From Conchocele bisecta (taxonomy: Eukaryota > Mollusca > Bivalvia > Lucinida > Thyasiridae): a DNA stretch of 64,000 bases. Under the pieces are notes generated by a model that worked only from the letters and a program-made list of their open reading frames with translations, was not told the origin of the DNA and ran no database searches. A program made the translations under genes and the position numbers. Where the stretch lies: contig CM055279.1 in NCBI GenBank assembly GCA_029237695.1, forward strand, positions 21,579,919 through 21,643,918. The letters run 5' to 3'. Of this stretch, positions 1 to 15,200 are shown in pieces (within the stretch, counting starts at the first letter, position 1; every line of letters begins with the position of its first letter).

Positions 1-214
1 TGCATATTCCGATGAGCTACAGGAGAAAAATGAGGAGTTTAAGGTACAGAAACAATACGCGGACAAACTGCTGTACCAGATGTTGCCGCAGTACGTGGCA
101 ACGCAGCTCATACAAAACAAGTCGGTGCCAGCCGAATCGTTCGACTCCGTGACGATATTCTTTTCGGACATAGTCGGGTTTACGGAAATATCCGCAAACA
201 GCACGCCTATGCAG
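1..214 (+). CDS. Guanylate cyclase exon (linker and start of cyclase core)
   Basis: Open in frame 2 from base 2 ([13 protein letters not shown]...) to ...SANSTPMQ, 71 codons, then a perfect gtaagt donor at 215. Phase 0. The true 5' exon boundary is at or left of the window edge. Carries the dimerisation coiled coil and the first metal-binding Asp. Confidence 0.93.
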
Positions 215-3200
215 GTAAGTTATTGAATACTAAACGTATATTGCTTCAAACGAGTTAAATACAATGTGCATGGTCACGTGGTTACAATAACAACAACAAT
301 GGATGAAAGTGTTGAAAGCGCGCCCACTCCAAAATAATTATTATTTGATATTTTCCTTAATAGACGTGATTTTGATGAAATATGGCGCAGCAAACGCGTC
401 AATCATGAGCTGCAGTTGGTGGTCCCGGGAGTTCGGCACATACTTATGTCGTTTTTGCGACAGATGTTTGGGCCAAAGTACCGAGACCACGAAATGCAGC
501 TTAACAAGATGTGTTTGTTGCGCCATATTTCATCAACATCCGTTACATAATAAGGACAAAATAAAAGAATACGTACTTTGGATCGGAGGGCTTCTGGTTG
601 TTTCAGTACGTGTTGTTGTTGTTGTAACCACATGATCATACACCTTGTAAATAACCAGTCTGGAATTATTTTCTTAATACAGAAATATTAGCGGTTTGGG
701 TAACTATGCCGACGCGTTTCATCAACATCTTATAGACTGGTTTTATCCAACATTTATGAACAACATGCAGCATTGGTAGCTTACACATGTGCAGTGAACC
801 TCTCTAAACCGGACACCCTGGGTCCCCAGGGTGTCCGGCTTAGAGAGGTTTCACTGTAAATCAGACATGTTATCCTTCTGAGCCATAGTTATGGGCTCTG
901 CGATCACGAACATACATCATCACCTGAGATAAATGACCAAGAACTCCGTTAAAGCAGGTACATGTACATATGACGGTGTCAGTGCAAGTGCTAACTGACG
1001 CATGGCGTTTGTCCACTTCTTGCACTGTCCCCTTCATATATATACTGGTACGATGCACGTCACCATGCATATGTTTACGTCACCATGCATATGTTTACGT
1101 CACCATGCATATGTTTACGTCACCATGTATATGTTTACGTCACCATGCATATGTTTACGTCACCATGCATATGTTTTCTTGGTAGTCACATGGCGGGAAA
1201 TATTCTATCAGTGGACTGTGTACAACACAGGTGGAAGACTCGGACCTATGACACCAAAAAAATGCCTATTAAAAAAAATCCCATTACCCCACCCACTTGG
1301 TCTCATACATTACCATCTTATAGCTATAACTAGAAGATGGTAATGTACGAGACCAAGTGGGTGGGTAATGGGATTTTTTTTTAATAGGCATATTTTTGGT
1401 GTCATAGGTCCGAGTCTTCCACCTGTGTGTACACACAGGTTGAAGCAACGGACCGAGGTCTATAAATACATTAAATATGTCTAAAAACATCAATAAACGA
1501 AAAAAAAATAAGCTAAACAATTTGTTTTTACTCCCTCCATATACTCCATATAGAAGGTTGCCAAGTTTTAATAGGCCGAACCCGGACGGCCTCGAGACAA
1601 CGGACTCTCACGAAACGTCAACCGAGTTATATCATTGTCGCCTATTGCAGAAGTTGGGACAATGTTAGTACTCCGCAACGATATATTCCCCGATGCGCTA
1701 TGTCAACGCGTTTTCGAGCTATCGATTGTTTTGTTTTAAAAAAATTTAGCATCATTGCTAGGTCGTAAAAGATCGGACACATTTCCGAGGCCAATACTGC
1801 TATAATTCGTTCCCACGAAGTAACAATTCGTACCCTCAATTTAACAATTCGTTCCCTCGAATTAACAATTCGTTCCAACAAAATGACAATTCGTTCCCCC
1901 AATTTAACAATTCGTTCCTTCGAATTAACAATTCGTTCCCACGATATAACAATTCGTTCCCTCGAATTAACAATTCGTTCCCATGATATAACAATTCGTT
2001 CCCTCGAATTAACAATTCGTTCCAACAAAATGACAATTCGTTCCCCCAATTTAACAATTCGTTCCCTCGAATTAGCAGTTCGTTCCCACGATATAACAAT
2101 TCGTTCCCACGAATTGTTAAATTGAGGGAAAGAATTGTTAATAATTGTTAATAAATTGTTAATAAAAAAATAATGTTACGTCCACTGCGGGGTTCCGTAC
2201 CTATGCATATTGTTATTTTTACCCATAATCCTATAACACTATGTAATATGTGACTATAATTCCAGCACAAAAATATTTACACAATTCCTTAACATTTGAT
2301 TGGCCCGTACCAAGTCTCTGTCCAAAATTTATATCCCAATAAACTCCCATGCCGAACTACTTTCCGTAACCGTCAGGCGCAGTTAAAATAGTTCTTAAGA
2401 AAACGGAAAATAAACACATTTTCTTGATTAATTTATTTAAAATGCTGGAATTATAAGGAATGACTGGCATTTTTGTTGAATTTATCGGGGATCTAAACTT
2501 GGAAAAGTCGCGGGAATACTGGACGAGGCCTTCCGGCCTTCGTCCAGTATTCCCGCGACCTTTCCAAGTTTATACCCCGATAAATTGCACAAAAAGGCCA
2601 TTCATTCCTATAGTAACTATTTACACTGTCCTTACATGTACATTCATAATGGAAACGCCCATTCAATGTATTGCATTCATATCCCAGTACATTACATTAG
2701 CCCCACGTGACGTCGCGCGACGTTGTTGATTCGTTAAAGTTTGTTTGACGTCATTAAAATACATGACGTTCATCGTCGTTGTCAATAACGTTACGCTATT
2801 GACTGGCAACGTCGCTGTTCCAGCAATTGCGACAAAATGACGTAAAGCAATATTATTCTTAATTTAACGCCATATTTGCTTATTTACATTTTTGAATCTA
2901 TCAGAAAATGCAGTGTAAATAGAAGTAAGAAAACCGTGGGCTTTTGCGTTTATTGTGGTGCATAATACATTTGGTCTGTTTCGGATTCCACACACTTTAA
3001 ACAGACAAAATATCTTGGTGCTGGGCGCATTATGTTCATTTTGGAATGTGGCAAAATAGCGTGATTGTTATGTGACATGGTGCTACACATGTCTGCTATT
3101 GCAGGTGGTTTCATTGCTCAACGACCTTTACTCGACGTTCGATGTGCGAATCGAGACGTACGACGTATATAAAGTGGAAACTATAGGTGACGCGTATATG

Positions 3201-6200
3201 GTTGCCAGCGGGGTACCGCAGCGGAACGGCGGGAAGGTAGGCTATTTATAGAAGGACATGCATACATGGTGATGTACACAAGAAGTTACCACAGTGGAAC
3301 ATACGGAGCCCCGCAGGGGACATGGATTTTTTTTATTAATTCGTTCCCACGAAGTAACAATTCGTTCCCTCAGTATAACAATTCGTTCCCTCGAATCAAC
3401 AATTCGTTTTCCCACGAAATTACAATTCGTTCCCTCAATTTAACAATTCGTTCCCTCGAATTAACAATTAGTTCCCACGAAATGCCAATTCGTTCCCTCA
3501 ATTTAACAATTCGTTCCCACAATATAACAATTCGTTCCCACGAATTAACAATTCGTTCCTATGGGAACGAAGAGTTAAATGGAGGGAACGAATTGTTAAT
3601 TCGTGGGAACGAATTGTTAAATTGAGGGAACGAATTGTTATTTCGTGGAAACGAATTAATAAAAAACGAATTCTACGTCCCCTGCGGGGCTCCGTAGGGA
3701 CAAACTTATGTTAAATGATATCTGGAAGTTATTGTCAAGCGTTGGAACACTGGGATGTCTCCAGGATTGTCGGTTTCAAAAGCTTTCATGATTGTATTTC
3801 ACGTATATTATTGAGTATTTCGCGCCATGTTTTGACCTTTGCGATCATGGACAGACTTCAATATTATACAATTATTGCCTTTTTATGAGGTGTACATGAG
3901 ATTTACGGACATGAGAAAGGTGGTGTTCACCGACGCCGAAGGCATCACTTTTCGAAGGGGAGGTGAACATCACTTTTCGAAGGCGGAGGTGAACATCACT
4001 TTTCGAAGGTCCGTAAATCTCATGTACACCGACTCAAAAGACTATAATTGTTTTATTATATGACCCTTACCACGATTTCCCTCTCACAAAATAATTTTTT
4101 TGCAAACTTCTCCAGAAATAAATGGTGTGTTTCAAAGCAATATTTGAATAATCTTTACATGAATAAACACTTCTCGGACCGGTCTCGCGGTTCGAGAGTG
4201 CCTATTCGTGTAAAAAAAACTACATGCAATTTGTAAATAATCACGTGGTCGTGTTTCGGCCAATGAGAATGGCTGAAATACATAGTCATATAATAATAAG
4301 CTTTGCACAACTCAGCTGTACGCGGAGCGTGAGCAAGTATTGCCACCAAAGCAGCGATACTCGTCTAGCAGCCGTTTCAATGTTATAACCGTCTCATATA
4401 CAGAACATACTATCTTCACTGAAATTGTACGTGGCAAAATATGATTAAGCATTAACCCTTTCAACCCTAAGGAACTGGAATGGACTGTGATATGCTAATG
4501 TTCCGACCAATCCAATGGTCACAAAATGATTTTCAGATTCGTCCATTTATGAAAAGGGGGTGTTTTTGTTCTAAGAAATATTAAAATTACTTTCAAAAAA
4601 GTGCAGATCCTGATGAGACGGCTCGTTACGAGCCGGCTCATCTGGATCTGCACTTTTTGCCTAAACCGCTATAGCGGGATTTCGGGTTCAACGGACTAAG
4701 TTCGCTCATGCGCTGTTAGTTATTTACCTATCACCGTCATTCACACGATTACCGTGCTAACACGCACACGCGGAGTGCCGTGGCGGATTGCCATTTGTGT
4801 CAGATTCTCATTAGTAGAGCTTATCCTGTTATCACTCTAAGAAATGAATACAGTTGCTAATGCGCCACCGACTGAGAGAACGTACGTTAAGCCGTTTGCA
4901 GCAAGAAGTGTAGACTCTTACACATTCACGTGGTCTAATAGTCGTGATGACGACAGTAAATGTACTTCTGATCAGTGAATGAATGGCAAACAGCGTGGGC
5001 AGTCTGGATGCGCAGTCTGATCAGGGTCTACGCTGCTTGAAAACATCGCAATGTCTGTTTGTCAGCCGCCGAAAAAGAAACTACTGACGTTCCTAATCAC
5101 GCAGCGCAGATGTATACATATATGGTAAGGGTTCATTTAACAGTAGATCTGCATGTACGGTTATTTTAAACACGTAATTTAGTTCCTTCAGAAATACAGT
5201 ATAATCTCTCCAATACGGACATTCTTACAGGTATGCCACTCATAAGGCTGAACGACCTCTACATCATATTTGCGTGATGTTACCATATAGACTATACATG
5301 TAACTTGCGGAGTTAGAACACTACAAACGGCCATGTTTCTGGCAAAATGCAAACAAATTGCTCAAACTGGGGTTTGGGTTTATGCTCTCAAACTGGGGTT
5401 TAGTGAATTATTGTGCATTTGGCGAGTCCACACTAAGATTTGAGAAGCCTAAACTAGCATTTAAGCTCCAAACCATGGTTTATGGAAGGATTGTGCATTT
5501 GGCTTGCCATACAGATTTCCAACTGAGTCAGATTGGTCCGAAGAAATAGTAGTCATATGTACATGTAGTATATATATTAATGTGTCACATGTCATTTGTA
5601 CAATATATAAAAGATCGGTAATATATTGCACGTCATATGAAATGACAGCCAGTCATAGTTAACTTAGGAGACACTATGTCACAGTACTCCATTACACGAG
5701 TTTACTTACACGATAGGTCATACAAAACACTACGTTATTCACTACAGTGACAACAGTGCAGAATATACTAGGCTCGGCTTTCAATTTATGTGTTTTATTT
5801 TATTTTTGCATTACTACATGATTGTGCTACTTAGACACTTGTACATGTCAAGATGGTGATTGTTTTGCTTGCCAACGTGTATGTATGGTAATCTGTATTT
5901 CATCCAAAGTTAGAAGAGTACACATTTATGAACTACATATACATGGCAACACTATTTACAAACCACATGTAAAGTAATCTTTCAGCGACACTTGATGACA
6001 CCTTAGGAATCAACCAGCTTCACTGAATCAAACCGAGTATATGCCGCTGAGGGCACGTGAACACCGTGTTATGGACCAGCATTCCAAGAGCACATGCTGA
6101 TCTTGTCTTTTCGAAAAGGATTGAGCCACTTTAACACAGAAGTGATGCACTGTTTCTATAGTTTGTGTATGTTGGCTCCAGATATATAGAATAGTAGGTT

Positions 6201-9200
6201 AGTGCCGTGAATTGGAAAAAATATCTGGCAAGGCTCAGGAAACGGGATGGGCGAGGCTCTGCCGAGCACATCCCGTTTCCGTGCCGCGCCAGATATGTTT
6301 TCCCATTCACGGCACTAACCTACTATTCTATTTATCCCGTCAACACCTACAAATGGCTGTAAAATGCAAAAATAGTATTGACTGGATATCAAAAATGTTT
6401 CACGGCACCGTGTTTCACGGCACATACGCACTGTGTTGACGGGATAAATATTGTTTCACAATGCACAGCCGTATAGGGCGAGCGACAGAACGATCGTCCG
6501 GTTGAGTTTTAGCGCCGTAATTGGATTAAGGTTGTCATGGTGACGGCCTGCGTTCGCCAGTATCAGGAATGTGTCGCGGTACGACTGCACTACCGCGTCA
6601 ATGCTACCCGGCCGTACCAAGGTGTTTGTACCGGGCTGTTTCACGGATTGTTGCCGATCCATAGGTCCATTGTCGTAAATGTTTCGAATAGTTACGCATG
6701 GATTCTCTTAAGACGATAATCGCACGTGGCCCGTTTCACTAAACTTCATACGACTGAAATGTTCGTAAGTGCAAATTTAGAATCGTCTGGAAATTTCAAT
6801 TGATGGATTTACATTTATTGAGCATAGGCTGCATATGCAGCCTATGCTCAATAAATGTAAACCCATTAATTGTTTATAAGAAAACATCGTTAATGTGAAA
6901 TTTACAGACTATCATAATTGTTGACATACGAACATTTTAGTAGTACGAAGTTTAGTGAAATGGCCCTCAGGTGCCCCCACTGGGTGCATACAAGTTGGCG
7001 ATGCATTGTCACCAGTCATGCAAACATGCACAAGTACCAGCCATGCATACACGTAGTCTACATGTATACATCGAAATATGTACACCTTCTATAAATTCAT
7101 AATGCAAACGCCCATAAGACGTATTGCGTTTACATACCAATACAATCAATTAGACACACGCGACGTCGCGCGATGTTGTTGCAAGTTCGCAACGTCGCTG
7201 TTCCAGGAATGACGTAAAAAAAGATTTTTGTTAATTTTAACGCCATATTTGGTTATTTGTTTGTTTGTTTATTGGTGTTTATCGGCCTATCAACTGCTAA
7301 GGTCATGTAAGGCCGAGCAAACGGGTTCGATCCCGTTTTAACCTGCTGCATTGGGGGGGGGGGGGGGGGGGTGGTGGAATCCCAAAATCAGAACGGAATA
7401 TTTACATCCAGAAACAATATTTTCAGCCCTGAAATTAGAACAACCTGACCTGGTGCGAGGTCCATACCACACCAAAGTCACTTGGCCCCTTCCCCTAAAA
7501 TAGAATTACGAATAATCGTAATACTGACATAAGGGGTATAACCAGATTCAACTGTCACATACAAAATTCCAAAGACGTATGTGAGGGCCAAACCAAGTCT
7601 CCAGTCGGAATTCCGGTAAGGATGAACCCCGATCGTTAAATTACCCATCGCGTGCTCCCACCTGCCACCCACATTTGGTTATTTACATTTTTGAAACTAT
7701 CAGAAAATGTAGTGTAAATATAAGTAATACAACCATGGGCTGTTGCATTCACTGGGGTGGACAATATAGTTGGTCTGTTTAAAGATTTCGAGGAGTCCTT
7801 CGGACTACACGCACTTTAAACAGCTAAAACATATTATTCACCCCAGTAAAACACAACAGCCCATGATTGTAAGTAAATAACGATTCGTGTCAAACTACAG
7901 TTGAGCGAGCTTGCATTGCTATAGAAACGAAACTGTTCATAAACTGTTCCGATATTGTAGGAACACACACGCTTTTCTCGCCCACCCCCCCCACGGAAAA
8001 TGGGCAGACATTTAATTCCTATATGCGGGAAATAGACATTACATTTCAATATTTATAAATCCCTGCTACATGCCCGTTGCGGATGGGTATACATCTATAG
8101 GTGCATACATGCCGCTTCTAGGGCATTGAAATCGACTTTTCGGGCGACTTACATAACGCATCAAAAGTAACGCAATGGAGACCAGTGAGTTATATATTGT
8201 TGACTTAAGGAATACAACAATGGGCTGTTGTGTTTACTGGGGTGTAGAATACAGTTGGTCTGTTTAAAGTTTTCACTAATGTATTATACACCACAATAAA
8301 CGAAACAGCCCATGGTTTTATTACTTATATTTACACTGCATTTTCTGATAGGTTCAAAAATGTAAATAACTAAATGTGGCGATAAAATTAAGAATAATAT
8401 TGTGTTACGTCATTTTGTCGCACTTCTTGGAACAGTGACGTTGCCGGTCAATAGCATGCCGTTGTTGACAACCTCATGGAAATTAATGAAACGAACATGA
8501 ACCGATCAACAACATCGCGCGACGTCACGTGGCGCTGATGTATTGTATTGGGATGTAAACGCAACTCGTCGAATGGACATTTCCATTATGAATTTATGGA
8601 ATGTGTAAATATTTATTGGTAAAACTGACATTATAATCTATAACTCGCTATTTGCCTTGAATTTCGCAATAATTTGGCTCTTTATTATCTAATCACACAG
8701 TCACACATATGGGGGCGACAAAAGTAAACATGTTCCATTTCCAAACAGAGCCATATGATCACATACAATACTATCATAATACATGTATATGTACTTGTGA
8801 TATTCTCTTGTAATTTTTGTTTTTAATTTGGAAAAAATATTTTTCCTAATAATCTTGTTTGCACTTTACGTATAACGCATACATGTACTAGGTGACTGAA
8901 ACAATCACATGTCAGTATCGCCTCTAGTACACGAACTGTGTAATTGATATTAGAAACTAGATACTCAGTAGTTCTGAGTACATAACTCTAATTACATTTA
9001 ATTACACTGCATTGCATAATTGTTATGTTATTTGTTTACTTTATACTTCGTGAAGAGTGACCGAAGACGTTTGTTAATACACACTTTTAGGTAAGTTTAT
9101 GGTAATATTTGTGTGTCATATTGTAGAATTGTCTCTCAATAACAATATAGCGAAGTATAAATGTCAACGCCCTGCAGGTTTTTTCTATATTTTGGTGGCG

Positions 9201-12200
9201 AAGTGTAAATGCTATTACGCACATTTTACTGTGTAGCGTGGTGTAGCGATATAGTGCAACTGGTATTAGCGTGACATAAACAGGCGCAGTAACTTCCGGC
9301 TCCGTGTCTCGTTGTGTCGTTGTCGGATATATAACTGGCTCAAAGAAGATAATGACTTCCTTCAAATGACAGTTGGACAAGATTGGGAGACATATGTTGC
9401 CGTATTGCGTAGGAGGATTTGTCAATGGTGAATTTGAATATTTTCATCATACAGCGGAACCTCTCTACACCGGACACCAATAAAACTGTTGCTATCTAAT
9501 TTTGATGGCGTTCTAGATCATTTATTTCAGGCGATAATGCCTGTTCATGATCGCAAAGCACACAACTGTGGATCGGATTGATCTAATACCTGATTAAAGT
9601 GAAACCTCTCTAAGTCGAACACCTTGGGAGGATTTACAGTGAAAACTCCCTAAATCGGACACCCTGGGAGGTCACACCCGATTTAGAGAGGTTTCACTGT
9701 ATTTGATAAATAACGTATTATAAGGTAAACGGTTGACACAGCTGTCAGAGGACACGATACATTTTACATGTACTCAAACTATTTTATCATATTCAACACC
9801 ATTTGTTTATAGAAATGCGGCTTATGAATATTTCAACCAGCGTAGACCCAGATCAGCCTGAGCAGTGTCGGTCAGTGAATCACCCGAAATACATCTGACA
9901 AACGTTATAGATGCTTATCATGACGTACATGTACATGTAGTAGTCATGCACGTGTGTACCAGAAAATATAGACTGAGCTAAATGGACAGCGCATGCCATA
10001 AGCCCAATCTCTTCAGTCACAGTTACGTTCATATCAATTGTCTGTGACTGGAGAAATGGGGCTTATGGCATGTGTGGTCAGTCTAGCTTCTAGCCTGCTA
10101 GCCAACTCATGCTACCAGATAGTGATCCCTACTGTCTGTTGTACGTATGCCACACAGTGCAGACCCTGATCAGGGGCGGATCCAGCATTTGAGGAACGGG
10201 GGGTTGTCTAGTTGCGAAGGTAACTCTTGCAATCTACTCCCGTACCGTTCGTAGCTAGCTACGGACGGTACGGGAGTAATTGCAAGAGTTACCGTTCGCA
10301 AATAGGGGTTGTCCTATTTCTGAGCTATTTGAAATGCACTTTCCTGTGTTTTACGGCATTTAAATTCAGACTCCAACTGGTGGTAAACTGTGATCTATCT
10401 AAACTCCGTGGCAGAACGGGGGGGGGGGTGCGGGGGGAAGGGGGGGGGGGGGGGTGTTGCAACCCCGGACCCCCCCCCCTCCAGATCCACCCCTGATGAT
10501 TAAACCTAGATGCGTTTTTATGCCCCAGATGCGATAGCATGCAGGATATCGTCGACGAAATGCCAAAAGGTCGTATCCGCATTTTTCACAATTTTCAGGA
10601 AAACAAAAACAGTAAATATTTGTTTACATATTACTTCTACGGTCATACTTTTTTTTATTTGAATATATTGTCTAATATTTAGGACGGACACAGACAGATA
10701 GCCCGAATCCAGTATACCCACACAACCTGTTGTGGGCCTATAACTAACAGAACATCAAAATAGAGTAATCGATATTAACATTGAAAACATATTTCAAACT
10801 ACGACACATGTCAAACTCTGCATTACACTTTAGAATATATTGTAGTTATTAGTTTAAATTTCCTGTGTGGAGCAGAGAATCATATAATGTGTGGTAGTCC
10901 GCATGAATGACGTGCTTCAGTTGTTGCAGATGATTATATTTCGTCTGCTTTATGGCCAATGAACCTGCATGTAGAAGGCCTGGCTCCATGACGCCTTCAC
11001 CGCGTTGTACATACATCCGGTAATTGATTCCTTGCCTTCCGTGGAAGGCCAGATTAGTCATCATCGAATTTCAGTTTGTACTTTATCCCGTCAACAGAGT
11101 GCGTATGTGCCGTGAAACACGGTGCTGTGAAACATTGTTGATATCCTGTCAATACGACCTACTCACTGCGTATGAATATGTGCGGTTGCTGGGATTATTT
11201 ATTTGCATTTTAAAGCAATTTGTATGTGTTGACGGGATAAATATAATAGTAGGTTAGTGCCGTGAATGGGAAAACATATCTGGCGCGGCACGGAAACGGG
11301 ATGTGCTCGGCAGAGCCTCGCCCATCCCGTTTCCTGAGCCTATTTGAGATATTTGTTCCCATTCACGGCACTAACCTACTATTCTCTATTTATTTCACCA
11401 TTTGGGCTGTAGTTGAGCACTTTATTGTCACGACCACATGGTCACCGACTTTTATTCCCAGACGAATTGAATTGTAATATTTTAACTGCGAGTACTTTTG
11501 AAAGAAGTTGTGATTGACATAGTCAACACTATACGGTTGACTGGTACGAGCATTATAAGGTTTGATCATGTCCACCCGTGTGCAAACACCATGTTTGGCC
11601 ACAACGTCACCATTTGAACAATCTTGAACGACCTCGAGGTAGCAATCATTCTTGCAAACTTTCAAATAATCCACCAATATAAGGATTGATCATGTCCAGT
11701 CGTGTGCAAACGTTTGCTGTGGCCCGAGGGAATTGTTTGAACCCAAGGCCGCAGGCAGGCCTTGGGTTCAAACAGTTCCCTCGGGCCACAACAAACGTTT
11801 GCACACGGCTGGACATGATCACAGGCCTTGGGTTCAAACAGTTCCCTCGGGCCACAGCAAACGTTTGCACACGACTGGACATGATCAAACGTTATTGTTA
11901 CATTTCCAACAAAAAACTGATATAATTTAAGCATTATATTCAGTATTTTCAGTACTTTTATCTATCGTCCCATTCACGTAGATAATTTTCGGTATTCATA
12001 TTCCGGGGCCGCGTCATGAACGTCATGCACGCCATGAAGTAGTGACGTCATGAAGGCACTTCCGCGTACTGACGTCATGAAGGCACTTGGTCTACGCGCG
12101 GCCCCGGAATGAGCATTGCCTAAAGTCATATGCAAACAGCACGCGCTATATATGTGCAAACAAAGGAAACCATGTAACAATTTATATTACATCCACATAA

Positions 12201-15200
12201 TTTTGCGGTACGTATATTGGTTTCCGTTTTAATTTTCACTCGATCACACTATGAACACTGTCGACCTCCATTTGAGTGTGGCCCATTTCAAGATATTTCT
12301 GACTGATCATAATGTTATGCTTTCTCGCCAAGTGACAGAGCGTGTTGGACATTGTAATATTTCTATTTTGGTATGTGCATCCATCAGAGTAGAAAATAAA
12401 CCGTTTCACATCGTTTTCTTCCCTAAAAATGCCTTCAATGCAATTTGCTACACACGACACAAACGAATCGGCTTTCAGGTCACCTTGGGACTCATTCCAA
12501 GAATAACATTTCACATGCTTTGTTTTCAGATCATAAATGGTAAAGTTGTGACATGACAACTTGGTCTTGTAATAGAGTGAACTTGCATTCAACCGCGGAC
12601 ACCGTTAATACCTTAATAGAGCTGTCTGTCGTTGCAGAATATTTGTCCTTGGTTTTTTCGCTTCTTGCAGAATCTTTGTTAGCGATGTGGGAATTATATT
12701 CTTCCGCTGACAGATTTCCCGATTGAAACGCACAGCAAGTATCAGACTGATCTTTTTTAGGATTATAGATACTTAAATTCATGTCATCGAAAACAATGTC
12801 TTGGACAAACCAGAATACAAAGTGGTTATTTTGTTTTAACACACAGTCATTGTGATTGTGCATCTAATTTTATGTAAATGTCAAAACATCGTAAGTATAA
12901 TTTACTGCAATTATTAGTCAATGTCATTTATTACAGTGGGGTCAGCGTGTAAGTGCACACACGAACGAACACGACAGGTTGGAACCAACCTGTCGTGTTC
13001 GTTTGTGTGTGCACTTACACGCTGACCCCACTGTAATAGGTTTACAGGTCGTAACTACATGTCAATCGAAACGATAGACTGTCATACAGAGAAATGTTTT
13101 CTTTTGTGTATTTTAGTTCATTAACATATCGATACTATAACAATAATCATTGCAATTCTTATCTGACGATCTACTAAAACAGAGTTTGATCATGTCTGCA
13201 ATTAAATTAAAATGTCAAAAGGTCATTACTGCATCAGGATGATAAAATCTAGAAAATCTACTCAAATTAGTTATAAAAAGCTGGACATGCATCACAATGA
13301 ATAGTTGATACACACGTACCTACGATACATTTAGATATGTGACAACAAAAATAAACTTACAAAACTGTAATTTAGCACCTTTGCCACACTTCAAACTAAC
13401 TCCAGACACAAACTTTGTGTAAATATGGCCTTTTGACATTTTGTTTATGGAACCAATTACAGTACGCCCTTTTGTCACGTGACAGTTAACCACTTTCTGA
13501 TTGGCCAGTAAATACGGCATTTTAACACAAGCAGAGTATTACAATTCTAACTCTACAACTGCCAAAAAGTGATTTTGCAGCAAATTGAAGTTACGACCTT
13601 TTGACATTTCGTCGACGATATTGCTTTACTCTTGAGGCTCCATACGTCACGGTAACGTTCAGGTTTTTTTTCGTTTATTCCTTAAATGTGACTGTGATTA
13701 GAGAAATGGGGCTTATTTGTTTGCGACCAGTGTAGATCCGGATCAGCATGTGCATTCACAAAGTCTGATCAGGATCTTCACCGTCCGTATTTGATCAATT
13801 AAATGAAACACCCGTCACGCTTCTGACAATCAATACGGATCGCTATCAGGCTACATGCTACAATTTGATCAGGAGCTACACTGGTCACAAGTCCCATAAA
13901 CCCCATGTTTGCAGTCACAGTACTAAACAGTGCGGACAGTCCCAGAGACCAGGGGCCCGTTTCACCAAACTTCGTACGACTAAAATGTTCGTAAGTGCAA
14001 AATTATGATAGTCTGTAAATGTCACATTAACAATGTTTTTTTGTAAACAATTATTGGATTTACATTTATTGAGCATAGGCTGCATATGCAGCCTATGATC
14101 AATAAATGTAAATCCATCAATTAAAATTTCCAGACGATCCTAAATTTGCACTTACGAACATTTTAGTCGTACGAAGTTTAGTGAAACGGGCCGCAGCCAT
14201 CTATTAATGCCAACGTTATATTGGGGCTTATGGGTTTTGTGACCGGTGTCGCTTCCGATTAAATATCACACTCCTGTAGCATGGTACCGATCTACATTGC
14301 TTGTTAGAAGCATGACGGGTGTTTCATTGATGAAATAATGAACAGTGGATATCCTGATCAGACTGTGTGGATGCACAGGCTGATCTGGATCTACACTGGT
14401 CGCACAACCCATAATCCCCATTTCCGCAGACCCACAGAAACGGGCCATCTGTGAATGCCAACGTTATATTCTAGCACGTGGAGGAGATAGCCACAATGTC
14501 CATAGACCTGCTGGCCGCCATTAAACAGGTGAAACACCCACACTCGCAACAGAAGAACATCGAGATCAGGGTCGGCATACACACAGGTAAACCTCAGGTC
14601 CTGCAGACATGGTTTCTCTTAGGACGTACACAAAAGTATTAACGGCAGCATGTTGAAGCACTCGACACTTTCCTGGTCTCCAGTTGTGTTATCGTCAACC
14701 AGCAATTCGCGGAATTACAAAGTTTAGTATAAAGTCTCAGCGACCAACCATCAACGTGTATTGCTAGTTATAACACAAACACATCTGACACAGCACTGGG
14801 TTAATCAAAAGTAAATGTAAACACTATTGATACCAACAATGGGCAAAATGTGTATAACTCTCGAAGTGACAGTCGTGCTCAATGACGACTGAGATTGCGA
14901 ACATTGGGAATAATATCACTGAAGATTCTTAGCCTTGTTATTTATTCTTAAAATATCGTAAATGTACTAATACAGTTTCTATAATGCCTAGGCTATTAAT
15001 GTACTATATATATGAAAAAGAAATATCTAAATTGCATCACTGCTGCAATAAGAGAAGTGCGCCAATGACACCATGTAATTATAATAGAGAAGCTGTAACA
15101 CCGTGGTAGTTGCGGGAAGTAGCTCTACAATACTACAATATACTACGGTACCGTTTATAGCATACTAACATCATGGTAAAGCTATCAATTGGTAACATTA

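Noticed and set aside
1642..2125. Frames coding repeated [11 protein letters not shown] or [11 protein letters not shown] peptides on both strands
   Set aside because: Shadows of the 21-bp family A units, open because 21 is divisible by 3; the same happens at every family A locus.
9087..9425. 112-codon minus frame
   Set aside because: No recognisable motif, no splice partners and ordinary intron composition.
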